This document shows, in pieces, positions 18,247 through 29,600 of a DNA stretch of 64,000 bases (positions are counted from its first letter, which is position 1; every line of letters begins with the position of its first letter). Origin of the DNA: JAGVPT01 sp035505655 (GTDB taxonomy: Bacteria > Bacteroidota > Ignavibacteria > UBA10030 > UBA8401); the NCBI GenBank assembly GCA_035505655.1, contig DATJQP010000025.1:40363-104362 (forward strand), given 5' to 3'. Below the pieces are notes generated by a model, which was given only the letters and a program-made list of their open reading frames with translations, was not told the origin of the DNA and did no database searches. Position numbers and translations under genes: made by a program.

Positions 18247-19242
18247 TTGGTTACCTTCTCCTCCAACAGACTCAACGACCTCGTCGAGAGCTTTAAGAAA
18301 CGCCGTATCGCGGTCGTCGGCGACGTTATGATTGACTCCTATGTGTGGGGAAGCGTTTCGAGGATCTCACCGGAGGCCCCGGTTCCGGTGATAGAGGTGG
18401 AGAAGGAGACAGTCAGGCTGGGGGGAGCCGCCAATGTCGCCAACAACATCAAATCCCTTGGGGGCGAGCCGCTCCTTCTGGGGGTCGTTGGAAACGATGC
18501 GAACGGCGCTCTTCTTTCGAACCTGTTGAAGGACCAGGGGTGCACGGCGGACGGAATCGTCGCCGACCCGGGGAGACCAACGACGATCAAGACCCGCGTC
18601 ATCGCTCACAACCAGCACGTCGTGCGGATCGACAACGAGCAGAAGGGAGGGATCTCTCCCGGGGTAGAGGAGAAACTTCTTTCGGTGTTCGAAAACAATA
18701 TCAACGCGATCGACGGAGTCATACTCGAGGACTACAACAAAGGGGTGATTGTCACCTCCCTCATCGAGCGTGTGATTTCGATCGCCAACAAGCACCGGAA
18801 GGTAGTCACAGTCGACCCCAAGTTTCAGAATTTTTTCGAATACAGGAACGTTTCGGTGTTCAAGCCGAACAAGAAAGAGGTGGAGGAGGCGCTCGGGATC
18901 AAGATCGGGACCGAGGCCGACGTCGACGCGGCGGTAAAGACGCTGAAGGAACGGCTCCGGGCTGGAAATATTCTCCTTACCCGGGGCGAACAAGGGATGA
19001 CACTCCTGGACAGCGACAATATCATTCATCATCTTCCGACGAGGGCGCTTCGGGTCGCCGACGTCTCCGGCGCGGGAGATACCGTCATTGCAACTCTCAC
19101 GATGGCGTTGACATCGGGTGCGTCGGTTCATGAATCGGCGGCGCTCGCAAATTTTGCCGGCGGCGTTGTTTGCGGTGAGGTCGGAATTGTCCCGATCAGA
19201 CCCAACGCGCTGTTGTCGTCGATCGCCTCCCACCAGTCGTAA
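18247..19242 (+). CDS. rfaE1: D-glycero-beta-D-manno-heptose-7-phosphate kinase
   Basis: This enzyme phosphorylates heptose 7-phosphate at C1 on the route to the LPS inner-core precursor ADP-heptose. It belongs to the PfkB/ribokinase family: GDVMIDSYVWGSVSRISPEAP, RLGGAANVANNIKSLGG and the C-terminal anion-hole signature DVSGAGDTVIATL are all present. The protein is about 331 residues from the TTG at 18247, the size of a HldE N-terminal domain. It is encoded separately from the adenylyltransferase, which follows 25 bases later, rather than fused as in E. coli HldE. The start codon is an inference. Confidence 0.92.
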   Translation: MVTFSSNRLNDLVESFKKRRIAVVGDVMIDSYVWGSVSRISPEAPVPVIEVEKETVRLGGAANVANNIKSLGGEPLLLGVVGNDANGALLSNLLKDQGCTADGIVADPGRPTTIKTRVIAHNQHVVRIDNEQKGGISPGVEEKLLSVFENNINAIDGVILEDYNKGVIVTSLIERVISIANKHRKVVTVDPKFQNFFEYRNVSVFKPNKKEVEEALGIKIGTEADVDAAVKTLKERLRAGNILLTRGEQGMTLLDSDNIIHHLPTRALRVADVSGAGDTVIATLTMALTSGASVHESAALANFAGGVVCGEVGIVPIRPNALLSSIASHQS

Positions 19243-19267
19243 CGCCTGACCATCAATTCGAAGCACC

Positions 19268-19759
19268 ATGGGAAAAGTCTTTTCGCTTTCTGAGCTGGAA
19301 GGAATCCGCCGCGATTGGAAGTCGTCCGGAAAGAAGGTCGTTTTCACGAACGGCGTTTTTGACATCCTTCACCGGGGTCATCTGGAATACCTCGCCGGAG
19401 CGAAGTCGCTCGGCGACCGGCTTATCGTCGGGGTGAACAGCGATGCGTCGGTGAAGCGGATCAAGGGGCCGCTGAGGCCGGTGGTCGGAGAAGCCGACCG
19501 TGCGTTCATCGTCTCCCAGCTGGTCCCGGTCGATGCGGTCTGTCTCTTTGGTGAGGAGACGCCGTATGAATTGATTAAAGCCCTGCTCCCGGATGTGCTC
19601 GTGAAGGGGGCGGATTGGAAGGTCGACGATGTCGTCGGGAAGGATGTTGTCGAGGAGGCGGGGGGTAGAGTCCTCACTCTTCCGTTCGTCCCCGGACGAT
19701 CGACGACGACCATCATCGGAAAGATCGGAGAGTTGTACGGGTTCAGCACGAAGGAATAG
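19268..19759 (+). CDS. rfaE2: D-glycero-beta-D-manno-heptose 1-phosphate adenylyltransferase
   Basis: This enzyme transfers AMP to heptose 1-phosphate to make ADP-heptose. The 163-residue protein is a cytidylyltransferase-fold enzyme with the nucleotide-binding motif TNGVFDILHRGHLEYL and the second signature GRSTTTIIGKI. It is equivalent to the C-terminal half of E. coli HldE. The next gene begins immediately after its stop codon. Confidence 0.95.
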   Translation: MGKVFSLSELEGIRRDWKSSGKKVVFTNGVFDILHRGHLEYLAGAKSLGDRLIVGVNSDASVKRIKGPLRPVVGEADRAFIVSQLVPVDAVCLFGEETPYELIKALLPDVLVKGADWKVDDVVGKDVVEEAGGRVLTLPFVPGRSTTTIIGKIGELYGFSTKE

Positions 19760-22700
19760 ATGGTTCGCAAGGCTTCGAAAATACTGGTCTTCACTTCGAG
19801 CGCGGTTCTTCTCATTCTCCTCGGCGCTGCGGGCTTCACGCAGACGCGGCTCTTCAAGGAATCATTGAGGTCCACACTCTATAAAGTTGTCGCGGCAAAT
19901 CTCAACGCATCGGTCTATATCGGCGAGATCAGGGGAAACCTTGTTACGGGACTCTCGGTCGATTCGGTTGCCGTCTATGTCGACGGGGCGCCGTTTGTTG
20001 CCGCGCGGAATGTCATCGTTCACTACGACCCGCTTCCGCTCTGGAACAAACGGGTGAGCGTTGCAAGCGTAGAGCTCGATCACCCCTTCGTCAACCTGGT
20101 TCGCTCCACGGACGGAACATGGAATGTCGACAGGATCGCAAAGAAGAAGTCCGAATCCGACACGACACCTTCGCCCTGGCGTATCTCGGTGAAGAGCCTG
20201 AAGATCACCGATGCCCGTCTCCGTCTCTTCGATTCGACGGCACAGAGCCGAACGGGTCTCCCGGATTCAGTCGAGCGGACCTCGGTCAGGTTTTCTGACC
20301 TGGACATCCGGAAGCTCAACGTCGACCTTGCCGCGGAAGTTTCCTCCAATGAGCAGTCGGTGGTGATACGGAACATCTCGTTCGAGTCGCACCGCGAAGG
20401 ATTCACGCTCCTCGGGCTCTCAGGATCCGTCACCCACACGCCGACGTTCTCGGAAGTGAAGGACCTCCTCGTGGCGACCCCCTCGTCGCACATCGAGCTC
20501 TCCGCGAAGGCGACCTCGGTCGATGTCTTCAGGATTCACGATGTCGCCGCCCTTCAGTTCGTCCCCATCCAGTGTTCGATCACCTCGAGCACCATCGACG
20601 CAAGAGATATCCAGCGGTTTCTCCCCGTTCTCGATTTCATGCGCGGCTCGGTCATCGTCGACTGCAGTATTGACGGAGAATTCGGAAACGTGCGCGTGAA
20701 ACATCTTGATACCCGGTTCAACCACTCCAAAGTATCGCTCAGAGGGACTGTTTCAAACCTCCACCATCCGGGAGACCTCACGCTCAACATAGAGTCGAAG
20801 GGGAGCGTCATTCAGCCCACGGATGTTCTCGCGTTGCTGCCGTTCTTTCACATCCCCGACTACGGCACCGCGGGTCCTTTGGCGATCGACTTTCAATATG
20901 TTGGAAAACCCCTGAATTTTCAGACCACCGCGCGCGTCTCGATGGCCGCAGGGTCAGTGATGGTGGACGGTGGACTTGACCTTACGGGGCCGGTAATGTC
21001 GTACCGGATGAAGTTCGGCGGCGAGGGGCTCGACCTCGCGAAGTTCTACGCGAACCCCACGCGGCGTTCGCACCTCAATTTCTCCGGATCAGTGGATGGG
21101 GAGGGCACGTCTCTCGACGACCTCAAGGCCCGATGCGAGGTGACGGTCGACTCATCCTCATTCGCCGGGAACCATGTCTCGAGTCTCCATGCGGTGATCA
21201 GTGCGAACCAGCGAAAAATCTCCATGACGGATGAGCTCTCATCGCCGAGGGGTGATTTGACGTCGGTGGCGCTCCTTGACTTTACGGGTGGCGGCGCGCC
21301 GTCCTATTCTTTCAACGGCCGGTTCTCGCATGTCGATCTCGCCGAGCTGTTGGGGGATGAACGGTATGCTTCCGACTTCACCTTCTCGCTCGAAACCCAC
21401 GGGAGAGATTTCATGACGGAAAAGATGGGGGGGCGGCTCGCCATCGAATTTGGCCCCTCAAAATTTGGAAGCAACGAGTTCGACAGCGCAAAGGCGGAGG
21501 TACGCCTCGATGCCGACTCATCGGGCCGAAAATCGCTTCGCATCATCTCGCCTATCGCGGACGTGGACGCGGGGGGATCGTTTACCTACGGCTCGCTCCT
21601 TCAGACCATCCGCGCCCATATCGGGAATCTCGCCCGGGGGTATCGTGCCCAGCGGGCGATCTTCGACACCGCGTTCGTCGCCCAGGCGGAACCGCAGCAG
21701 ACGACGGTCGACAGCTCGGCGGCCGCGGTCGCCCCGGCGATGAGCTCGCTTCGGTACTCCGTGAGGCTCAAGAACCTCAGGCCGGTCGCCATTTTTCTGG
21801 GAGAGGATCAGTTCAACGCCGTCGGCGAGATCTCCGGGAGCCTTGAAGGGACACCCGACACGCTTTCGGCTGATGGATCGATCCGTATTCATTCGGCGCA
21901 CTATGCGACGAAGAACCGGCTCCTGCTCGCCGAAAGTCTTTTTGTCGACTACCGCGTGAACCGGCTGAGCCGCGACAGCATCTTTGCGCTTTCCGAAAGC
22001 CCCTCGTTCAGTGTCAAGGCAAGCGCAGCGCACGTTCTCATCGGGTCGTCGTATTTCCGCAATCCCTCCGTCGAACTCACCCTCCGTAACCGCAAGGCGG
22101 AATACTCGGTCTCGGGAGAAGTCGACAGCACGATGAAGCTCGGCATCGACGGCAGGGGGACGATAGGTCCGTCCGGCTACGCCCTCAGCTTCGACACCTT
22201 TTCGCTCTGGTACCAGGGATACGAACTCGATATGACCAAGCAGTTCTCGTCGAGGTTCGATCGGACGGGTATCTCGATCGACTCGGCGATCTTCGTCCAC
22301 CAGGATGAACGCCTTACCATCGGAGGAGGACTGACGTTCGGGGGAGCGCTCGACGGATTTGCACGTCTCGAGAATTTCAGCCTCTCCAACATCTATCACT
22401 TTGGATCGTCGGCGGAGTTCAAGTCGAACGCCCTCGCATTCGGCGGGACGGTCAACGCCTCCGTAACGATGAAGGGGGAGGCCCGGAGTCCCATCATCGT
22501 CGGCACGCTCGGCGCGGCCGGAGTTGCATTCAGAGGGGCCGAGTTCGGCTCGGTGACGGCGTCGCTGCGTTACGCGGATCAGGCGGTCGACGTTTCCGTT
22601 CAACTCTCAAAAGCCCCCCAACCCCACGACGAGTACGAGCTCCTCTGCGTCGGGACGATCCCGGTCAACCTTGCTTTTGACACGGTCTCGAACAGGTTCT

Positions 22701-24307
22701 CGACGCGGGGGATGGATCTCACTCTCAAAGCGAACGATTTCGACATCAGCATCATCGATCCGTTCATAGCGCAACTCGATCAGATGAAAGGATTCCTCGC
22801 CGGCTCGGTTCACTGCACCGGTTCGCTCGACGATCCCTCCTTCGACGGCGGGATGGAGCTGAAGAAATGGGAATTCCTCTTCCCGATGAATAATCTCTAT
22901 TACCACGCCGACGGGAAGGTGACATTTCAGGGGAACAGAGTTCTCCTCACGGAAGTCCGGGCAGAGAACATGCCGGAGGACTATAAGTCTGGATCGATTC
23001 AGTTCGGTGGTTACATGACACTCAAGGGGGTCGTCCCCGAAGAATTTCATCTGACGGCAACGGGAGAGCTCATGGTGCTGAGGGAAGCCCGCCGGACGAA
23101 CGAACTCTCCGTCTACGGCGACCTCATTGCCGCGACGGGCAAGGAGGGACTTTCATTCGACGGGACGTACTCCAGCTCGAGACTCACCGGGTCGCTCTTC
23201 GTCAAACAGGCCTCCCTCACTTTTCCGTCGACGAAGGAAACTTCCAGCCTCGTCTCCTCGCGCGGCGTCAATGTCGTCGTCGTCGACGATACGTCCAAGC
23301 CGGTCCGTGATACGACGGCCCTCGGGCCCAATCTCTTCGCCTTCCTTCGTCCGAAAAACGATGCGCGGCTGACGAACGAATCGTCCTTCCTCGACGGCCT
23401 CGGGTACGACCTGGTCATCCAGACCGACGGCATCGTTCAAATCCGGATGATCTTCAATGCCGCGACGAACGAAGAGCTCTTTGCCGACCTGAACGGAAAA
23501 CTGGGACTGAGCAAGGAAGGGAACAACGTCCGCCTCACGGGGACGATTTCGGTTTCCGACAAGTCGAAATACGAGTTCTACAAGGAGTTTGTCGCCTCGG
23601 GAACGTTGAGGTTCACGGGACGGCCGGACAACCCCGAGCTCGACATCAAAGCTACGTACACCGGCTCGCATCTCAAGCCCGAGACCGGCACCCAGAAGGA
23701 GTCGACGGTCCCGAGCTCCGAGAAGGTTGTCGTCTCCCTTGCGATCACAGGGACGCGCATCGATCCGAAGGTGAAAATCGGCCTTTCCACCGTCGACGAA
23801 AACGGCAACGAGACCGAGCGGACGGGTGACGTCGAATCGGACGCGATTTCGTTTCTGCTCACGTCGACGCCGGGGAGCCCGGGAAAATTCAGGGACGACC
23901 TGACCTCGAACGACAAGCAGGGGATCGCCAACTCGCTCGGCGGTTCGATCGGCGGCTCGCTTATCTCCGGCTTTACAAACACCCTCCTTTCGGGGATGAT
24001 GATGGACTTCCTCCGGGCGAACAGCATCAACGCCGTCAGCAACATCGACATCCGGTACTCGGGGACCTCTCCCGACCTGCGTCTCAGCGGGGTCGTCGGG
24101 AACGCATTCTGGACCTTCGGAGGGAAGGTGTTCAACGATATTAACAATGCCAACGTCTCGGTCCAGTGGTCCCTCGGGTCCCTCATCCAGAATGAGAGCC
24201 TCCGCAATTTCATGTTTGAGGTCGACCGGAAGGTGGACCCTCTCGAGACGTACGACATCAGGCGCCCGACGAGTGGAGCGAGGATCTACTATCGGTTTGC
24301 CTTCTAA
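19760..24307 (+). CDS. tamB: TamB-like inner-membrane-anchored translocation/lipid-transport protein
   Basis: TamB-family proteins span the periplasm as a long beta-groove and act in outer-membrane assembly or phospholipid transport. The 1515-residue protein has an N-terminal membrane anchor (ILVFTSSAVLLILLGAAGF), many hundreds of residues of repetitive beta strands typical of AsmA/TamB, and a C-terminal DUF490-like region (KYEFYKEFVASGTLRFTGRP and RLSGVVGNAFWTFGGKVF) ending in ARIYYRFAF. The ATG directly abuts the rfaE2 stop, so it is co-transcribed with ADP-heptose synthesis. No TamA gene is adjacent. Confidence 0.85.
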   Translation: MVRKASKILVFTSSAVLLILLGAAGFTQTRLFKESLRSTLYKVVAANLNASVYIGEIRGNLVTGLSVDSVAVYVDGAPFVAARNVIVHYDPLPLWNKRVSVASVELDHPFVNLVRSTDGTWNVDRIAKKKSESDTTPSPWRISVKSLKITDARLRLFDSTAQSRTGLPDSVERTSVRFSDLDIRKLNVDLAAEVSSNEQSVVIRNISFESHREGFTLLGLSGSVTHTPTFSEVKDLLVATPSSHIELSAKATSVDVFRIHDVAALQFVPIQCSITSSTIDARDIQRFLPVLDFMRGSVIVDCSIDGEFGNVRVKHLDTRFNHSKVSLRGTVSNLHHPGDLTLNIESKGSVIQPTDVLALLPFFHIPDYGTAGPLAIDFQYVGKPLNFQTTARVSMAAGSVMVDGGLDLTGPVMSYRMKFGGEGLDLAKFYANPTRRSHLNFSGSVDGEGTSLDDLKARCEVTVDSSSFAGNHVSSLHAVISANQRKISMTDELSSPRGDLTSVALLDFTGGGAPSYSFNGRFSHVDLAELLGDERYASDFTFSLETHGRDFMTEKMGGRLAIEFGPSKFGSNEFDSAKAEVRLDADSSGRKSLRIISPIADVDAGGSFTYGSLLQTIRAHIGNLARGYRAQRAIFDTAFVAQAEPQQTTVDSSAAAVAPAMSSLRYSVRLKNLRPVAIFLGEDQFNAVGEISGSLEGTPDTLSADGSIRIHSAHYATKNRLLLAESLFVDYRVNRLSRDSIFALSESPSFSVKASAAHVLIGSSYFRNPSVELTLRNRKAEYSVSGEVDSTMKLGIDGRGTIGPSGYALSFDTFSLWYQGYELDMTKQFSSRFDRTGISIDSAIFVHQDERLTIGGGLTFGGALDGFARLENFSLSNIYHFGSSAEFKSNALAFGGTVNASVTMKGEARSPIIVGTLGAAGVAFRGAEFGSVTASLRYADQAVDVSVQLSKAPQPHDEYELLCVGTIPVNLAFDTVSNRFSTRGMDLTLKANDFDISIIDPFIAQLDQMKGFLAGSVHCTGSLDDPSFDGGMELKKWEFLFPMNNLYYHADGKVTFQGNRVLLTEVRAENMPEDYKSGSIQFGGYMTLKGVVPEEFHLTATGELMVLREARRTNELSVYGDLIAATGKEGLSFDGTYSSSRLTGSLFVKQASLTFPSTKETSSLVSSRGVNVVVVDDTSKPVRDTTALGPNLFAFLRPKNDARLTNESSFLDGLGYDLVIQTDGIVQIRMIFNAATNEELFADLNGKLGLSKEGNNVRLTGTISVSDKSKYEFYKEFVASGTLRFTGRPDNPELDIKATYTGSHLKPETGTQKESTVPSSEKVVVSLAITGTRIDPKVKIGLSTVDENGNETERTGDVESDAISFLLTSTPGSPGKFRDDLTSNDKQGIANSLGGSIGGSLISGFTNTLLSGMMMDFLRANSINAVSNIDIRYSGTSPDLRLSGVVGNAFWTFGGKVFNDINNANVSVQWSLGSLIQNESLRNFMFEVDRKVDPLETYDIRRPTSGARIYYRFAF

Positions 24308-24407
24308 CCAAGAGTTTAGCGACGCGGCCGCAGACCCGGTCATCCCCATTCGACATGAATGGCGGGAACCGGGGAGAAGCCGTCGCCGAAATATTTCACA
24401 GAGTTCA

Positions 24408-26597
24408 ATGATGAAAGAAAAAAAATCACACATAACGCCGCTGGAAAGTCGTGTCGGGGAGTTCTTCGATGCACATCCGCGGGAAGCATTCAAATCACGC
24501 CAGGTGGCGAAACGCCTCGGTATCCGTGACGAACGGGAATTCCAATCCCTCCGAGAAGTTCTTCACGCCCTCGTGGAACGCAAAGTCCTGAGCTACGGCC
24601 GCCAAAAGGGGTACGCCCTTCAGGGTTCCGACCGGAATGTCCGCGGAAGGCTCTCGATGAGCAGGCAGGGGTACGGGTATGTCACCCTGCCGGGCTCGCC
24701 GTTCGGCGAAATCTATGTCGGTCCGAAGTCGCTCGGCACCGCCCTTGACGGTGACATCGTCGACCTCGTCCTCTTTGCCGGACATCGCGGAAAGAAAGCG
24801 GCCGGAGAAAAAGCCGAGGGAGAGATCGTCAGAGTCATTTCGCGCGCGCACACGGAGTTTGTGGGAACGCTCGAGCAAAGCCGTAACTTCTTTTTCGTCG
24901 TCGTCGACGACCGGAAGATCCCGCGCGATATCTACGTCCCGCGCGAGGGGCTCCACGGCGCAAAGCCGGGAGACAAGGTCGTCGTCGCCCTCGAGGACTG
25001 GACGGACGAGCTTCTGAATCCCGAAGGGAAGATCGTCGAAGTGATCGGTGTCTCCGGAGACTCGACCGCCGAGGTCGAGTCGGTCATCAAAGCGTACAGA
25101 CTCCCGACATCGTTCCCGCGCGAGGTGGAGTCCTTCGTCCACGGAATTCCGGAGGAGATTCCGGCCGAGGAGATCAAACGGCGGAAAGATCTCCGGTCAA
25201 TCGTCTGTTTCACGATCGATCCCGACGATGCGAAGGACTTCGACGATGCGGTTTCCATCGAACCTCTCGAAGGGGGCTCGGTTCGCCTGGGTGTCCATAT
25301 CGCCGACGTCAGTGCCTACGTCAAGGAGGGGACTCCGCTCGACCGCGAAGCGTTCAGCCGCGGCACGAGCGTCTACCTCGCGAATCAGGTTGTTCCGATG
25401 CTGCCGGAAAAGCTTTCGAACAACCTCTGCAGCCTGAAGCCGAAGGTCGACAGGCTCGCCTACTCGTGCATCATGGAGGTGAGCGAGAAGGGAAAGGTGA
25501 AAAAGTACGAGATCGTCAGGAGCGTCATCAACTCCAAGCGGCGGTTCACGTATGAAGAGGTCGAACGGATCCTCGACGCCGGCGTCGGCGAGTTCGCGAA
25601 ACCGCTCGCGTCGCTCTGGGAGCTTGCGAAGATTCTCAGGGCCGGCCGCATGAAGAAAGGGAGCATCGACTTCGATGCGCCCGAGGCGAAGTTCCGTTAC
25701 GATGAGCGCGGCAAGCCGGTCGAAGTGAAGGTGAAGGCCCGCCTCAAGAGTCATCAGCTCGTCGAGGAGTGCATGCTCCTCGCCAACCAGACGGTTGCCG
25801 AGCACGTCGGAAAGCAGAAGAAGGAGGAGGACGTCAAGCCGTTCCTCTACCGCGTCCACGATTCGCCCAACATTGAGAAACTCCGCGAACTTTCGTCGTT
25901 TGTAGAGAAATTCGGCTACACGTTAAACGTCGGCGAGTCTGTGTCGTCAAAGGAGTTGCAGAAACTTCTCAATGAAGTCCGGGGAACACCCGAGGAAAAC
26001 GTCATCAACGAAGTCTCCCTGCGCGCGATGGCAAAAGCAATTTACTCGGAACGCAACATCGGCCACTTCGGCCTGGCGTTCGATCACTACACCCATTTCA
26101 CCTCCCCCATCCGCCGATATCCGGACCTCGTTGTCCACCGGATGCTTGATGAATACGGAAGGGGGATGTCTCATGCCCGCCGCGAGCATTACCTCAACGA
26201 CCTTCCCGAGATCGCCAAATGGTCTTCGGACCGGGAGCGGGTGGCCATGGAGGCCGAACGTGCCTCGGTGAAGGTCATGCAGGCCGAATACATGAAGCAG
26301 CATGTCGGTGATGAGTTCGAGGGGGTTATTTCGGGCGTGACGAACTACGGTATGTATGTCGAGATCAACGACCTGCTCGTTGAGGGGATGATCCATGTGC
26401 GGAACATCGGCGATGATTACTACGAGCACGACGAAAAGCATTACTCGCTCGTCGGGCGGAGGACCGGAAGGCGCTTTCGCCTCGGCGACAGCATCACGGT
26501 CAAGGTCGTCAGCGTCAACGTCGAGAATCGCGAGATCGACTTTGCCTGCGCGGATTCGGACGCTCCGTCGAGGAAAAAGAAGCGCAGGAACCGGTAG
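24408..26597 (+). CDS. rnr: Ribonuclease R
   Basis: RNase R is a processive 3'-5' exoribonuclease able to degrade structured RNA. Starting at ATG 24408 (or 24411) the protein has about 729 residues: an N-terminal winged-helix segment, cold-shock domains, the RNB catalytic domain with IDPDDAKDFDDAVSIE and GVHIADVSAYVKEGTPLD (the metal-binding aspartates), a C-terminal S1 domain (FEGVISGVTNYGMYVEIND) and a basic tail (SRKKKRRNR). The frame is open further upstream inside tamB, but that part is unlike RNase R. No ribosome-binding site is evident. Confidence 0.95.
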   Translation: MMKEKKSHITPLESRVGEFFDAHPREAFKSRQVAKRLGIRDEREFQSLREVLHALVERKVLSYGRQKGYALQGSDRNVRGRLSMSRQGYGYVTLPGSPFGEIYVGPKSLGTALDGDIVDLVLFAGHRGKKAAGEKAEGEIVRVISRAHTEFVGTLEQSRNFFFVVVDDRKIPRDIYVPREGLHGAKPGDKVVVALEDWTDELLNPEGKIVEVIGVSGDSTAEVESVIKAYRLPTSFPREVESFVHGIPEEIPAEEIKRRKDLRSIVCFTIDPDDAKDFDDAVSIEPLEGGSVRLGVHIADVSAYVKEGTPLDREAFSRGTSVYLANQVVPMLPEKLSNNLCSLKPKVDRLAYSCIMEVSEKGKVKKYEIVRSVINSKRRFTYEEVERILDAGVGEFAKPLASLWELAKILRAGRMKKGSIDFDAPEAKFRYDERGKPVEVKVKARLKSHQLVEECMLLANQTVAEHVGKQKKEEDVKPFLYRVHDSPNIEKLRELSSFVEKFGYTLNVGESVSSKELQKLLNEVRGTPEENVINEVSLRAMAKAIYSERNIGHFGLAFDHYTHFTSPIRRYPDLVVHRMLDEYGRGMSHARREHYLNDLPEIAKWSSDRERVAMEAERASVKVMQAEYMKQHVGDEFEGVISGVTNYGMYVEINDLLVEGMIHVRNIGDDYYEHDEKHYSLVGRRTGRRFRLGDSITVKVVSVNVENREIDFACADSDAPSRKKKRRNR

Positions 26598-26687
26598 GAA
26601 TTTTTGCCCGGGGGGTTACGTTAGTACAAAGGCAGCCTTTTGCGTCGTCGTCGCCGGACGCTCGTTTGCCCCCTGAATGAGGATTCC

Positions 26688-29600
26688 ATGAGGTCAACCA
26701 TACTCCTGATTGCCCTCCTGACCGTTGCCGGTCTCGTTCCCGGCCTGGCACAGGAAGGGAATTTCGGCCAGAACAAAGTCCAGTACAAGAAGTTCGACTG
26801 GTGGTATATCCAGACGAGCCACTTCGACATTTATTTTAGTCAGAACGGGGAGTACCTTGCGGACTTTACCGCTGCCGCCGCAGAATCCGCCTACACGATG
26901 ATCAGCAAGAGCTTTCGGTATCAGATCAACAACCGGATACCGATCATGGTCTACAACTCCCACAACGATTTCCAGCAGACGAACGTCATCTCCGAGTACC
27001 TCGAAGAAGGGACCGGCGGCGTCACCGAACTTTTCAAGAACAGGATGGTGATCCCCTTCGAGGGAAACTACCGGATGTTCCGTCACGTCATCCATCACGA
27101 GCTCGTCCACGCGGTCTTCAACGACATGTTCTACGGCGGATCGATCCAGTCGATTATCTCGAACAACATCCGTCTTCAGCTCCCGATGTGGTTCAACGAG
27201 GGGATGGCGGAGTACCAATCGCTTCACTGGGACACGAACTCCGATATGTTCATGCGTGACGCGACAATCCACACGTACCTTCCCCCCATCGACTACCTGA
27301 GCGGTTACTTTGCGTACCGCGGCGGGCAGTCGGTCTGGTACTACATCGCGAACAAGTACGGCGAGCAGAAGATTGCCGAGATCCTCAACAGGATCAGGGG
27401 GACGAGAAACGTCGACCAGGGGTTCCGCAGCGCGCTGGGGCTCAGCGTCTCGGAGCTCAACGAGCGGTGGCAGAAGGAACAGAAGGTCATCTACTGGCCC
27501 GACATCGCCAAGCGGGAGGATCCGGCCGATTTCGCCACCCGGCTCACGAACCACGTCAAGGACGGCAACTTCTACAACACGAGCCCGTCGATCTCTCCGC
27601 AGGGGGACAAGATCGCCTTCATTTCGGACCGGGACGATTATTTCGACGTCTTCATCATGTCGACGATCGACAACAAAATCACGAAGATCGTCGACGGGCA
27701 AAGGACGAAGAACTTCGAGGAGCTTCACCTCCTCACTCCGGGCATCACCTGGTCTCCGGACGGGAAGAAGCTCGCCCTGGCGGTGAAGAGCGGCGACGAG
27801 GACGCGATCTTCATCGTCGATGCGGCGACGGGAGAGAAAGAGAAACTCGAGTTCAAACTCGACGGGATTTTCTCCGTAAGCTGGTCTCCGAAGGGGGACA
27901 AGCTCGCCTTCGTGGGGGACAATTCTCGTCAGTCGGACATCTACACGTACGACCTGACGACAAAGGAGCTCACGAACCTTACGGACGACCTCTATTCGGA
28001 CGCCGACCCGAGCTGGTCGCCGGACGGCAAGACGGTCTATTTCGCTTCGGACCGCAGAGATGTCCTGACGCGCGCGTCGACCGGGCCGAGGTTCAAAATG
28101 TGGAAGTTCGACTACTCCCAGCTCGATATCTATTCCATCGACATCGCGACGATGACGATGAAACGGATCACCGACTACCCGAACAGCGACGAGACCTCCC
28201 CCGCGATTTCCCCGGACGGCACAAAGATGCTCTACGTCTCGGACAGGAACGGAATCGGCAACATCTACGAGCGCGACCTCGTCACGGGAGCCGACCGCCC
28301 GATCACAAACTCTCTCACCGGCGTCTTCCAGCTCTCGCTCTCCGCGGACGGGAACAAGCTCTCGTTTGCGGCCCTCGACGAAGCGGGGTTCGACATCTTC
28401 CTCATGAAGGCCCCGTTCGATAAGAAGCTGGCCGTCTCCGAGCTGGAGCCGACCGAGTATTTGAAGCGGAGCCAGCGTCTCGCGCAGCGGACGCAGGGGC
28501 CGGCCTCGACGCAGAGCGCAAAGGACTCCACCCTGCTTGCCGCCACCGAGGCATCGAAAGATACTCTCGGGGTCTACGGCGACAAAGTCCGCATCGACTT
28601 CCACAACTATGTCTTTTCAGACGAGCAGCCGAAGGAAAAGCCGGTCGCGGCGGAGACCGCGGTGTCCGAGAGCCAGGGGGATTCGAGTATTTATCTGGAT
28701 GAGAACGGGAACTACAAGGTGAACAAGTACAAGCTCAACTTCTCCCCAGACGTCATCTACGGCAACGCGGCCTTCAGCACGTTCTACGGAGTCCAGGGAA
28801 CGACGATGATGGCGTTCAGTGATATGCTCGGGGACCACCAGATCTACTTCCTCACGAACCTGCTCCTCGACCTCAAGAACAGTGATTACGTCCTCGCATA
28901 CAACTATCTCCCCCTGAAGATCGACTATGGGATCGAAGGATTCCACAGCGCACGGTTCCTCTATCTGTACGATTACACTGGAAATCTCGATCTCTACCGG
29001 TTTACGACCTGGGGCGTTGCCGCTTCCGCGTCGGACCCTCTCGACAAATTCAACCGGTTCGAGTTCGGGCTGAGCTGGCTGAACCTCTCGAGGGATAACC
29101 TCGATTTTCCCGACGAACCGTCGCAACAGCGGTCTCTCGTGATGCCGACGCTCAGTTACATCCATGATAACGCGCTGTGGGGGTACACCGCTCCTAACAA
29201 CGGAACGCGGTACAATATCAGCGCGATGATCAGTCCGCCGATCGGGTCGGGGGACGAGGCGCTCAATTTCCAGACCTACACTCTCGACTATCGGACGTAC
29301 GAAAAATTCTGGAGAGATTATTGCTTCGTCATCCGGTGGGCGGGAGGGCTGAGCATGGGACCGAACGCGCAGAGGTTCTTCATCGGAGGAACCGACGGGT
29401 GGATCAACAGGGAATTTGCCAACGGGGGTATCCCCATTCAGAACGTCGAGGACTACGCCTTCCTTTCGCCGGCGCTCCCGCTTCGGGGATACGACTATAA
29501 CACCGCGAACGGCACGAAATACGGCCTTATGAATTATGAACTACGATTCCCGCTCGTGCGATACCTCCTTACCGGAGGGGTGCCGCTCTCGATGGAAAAC

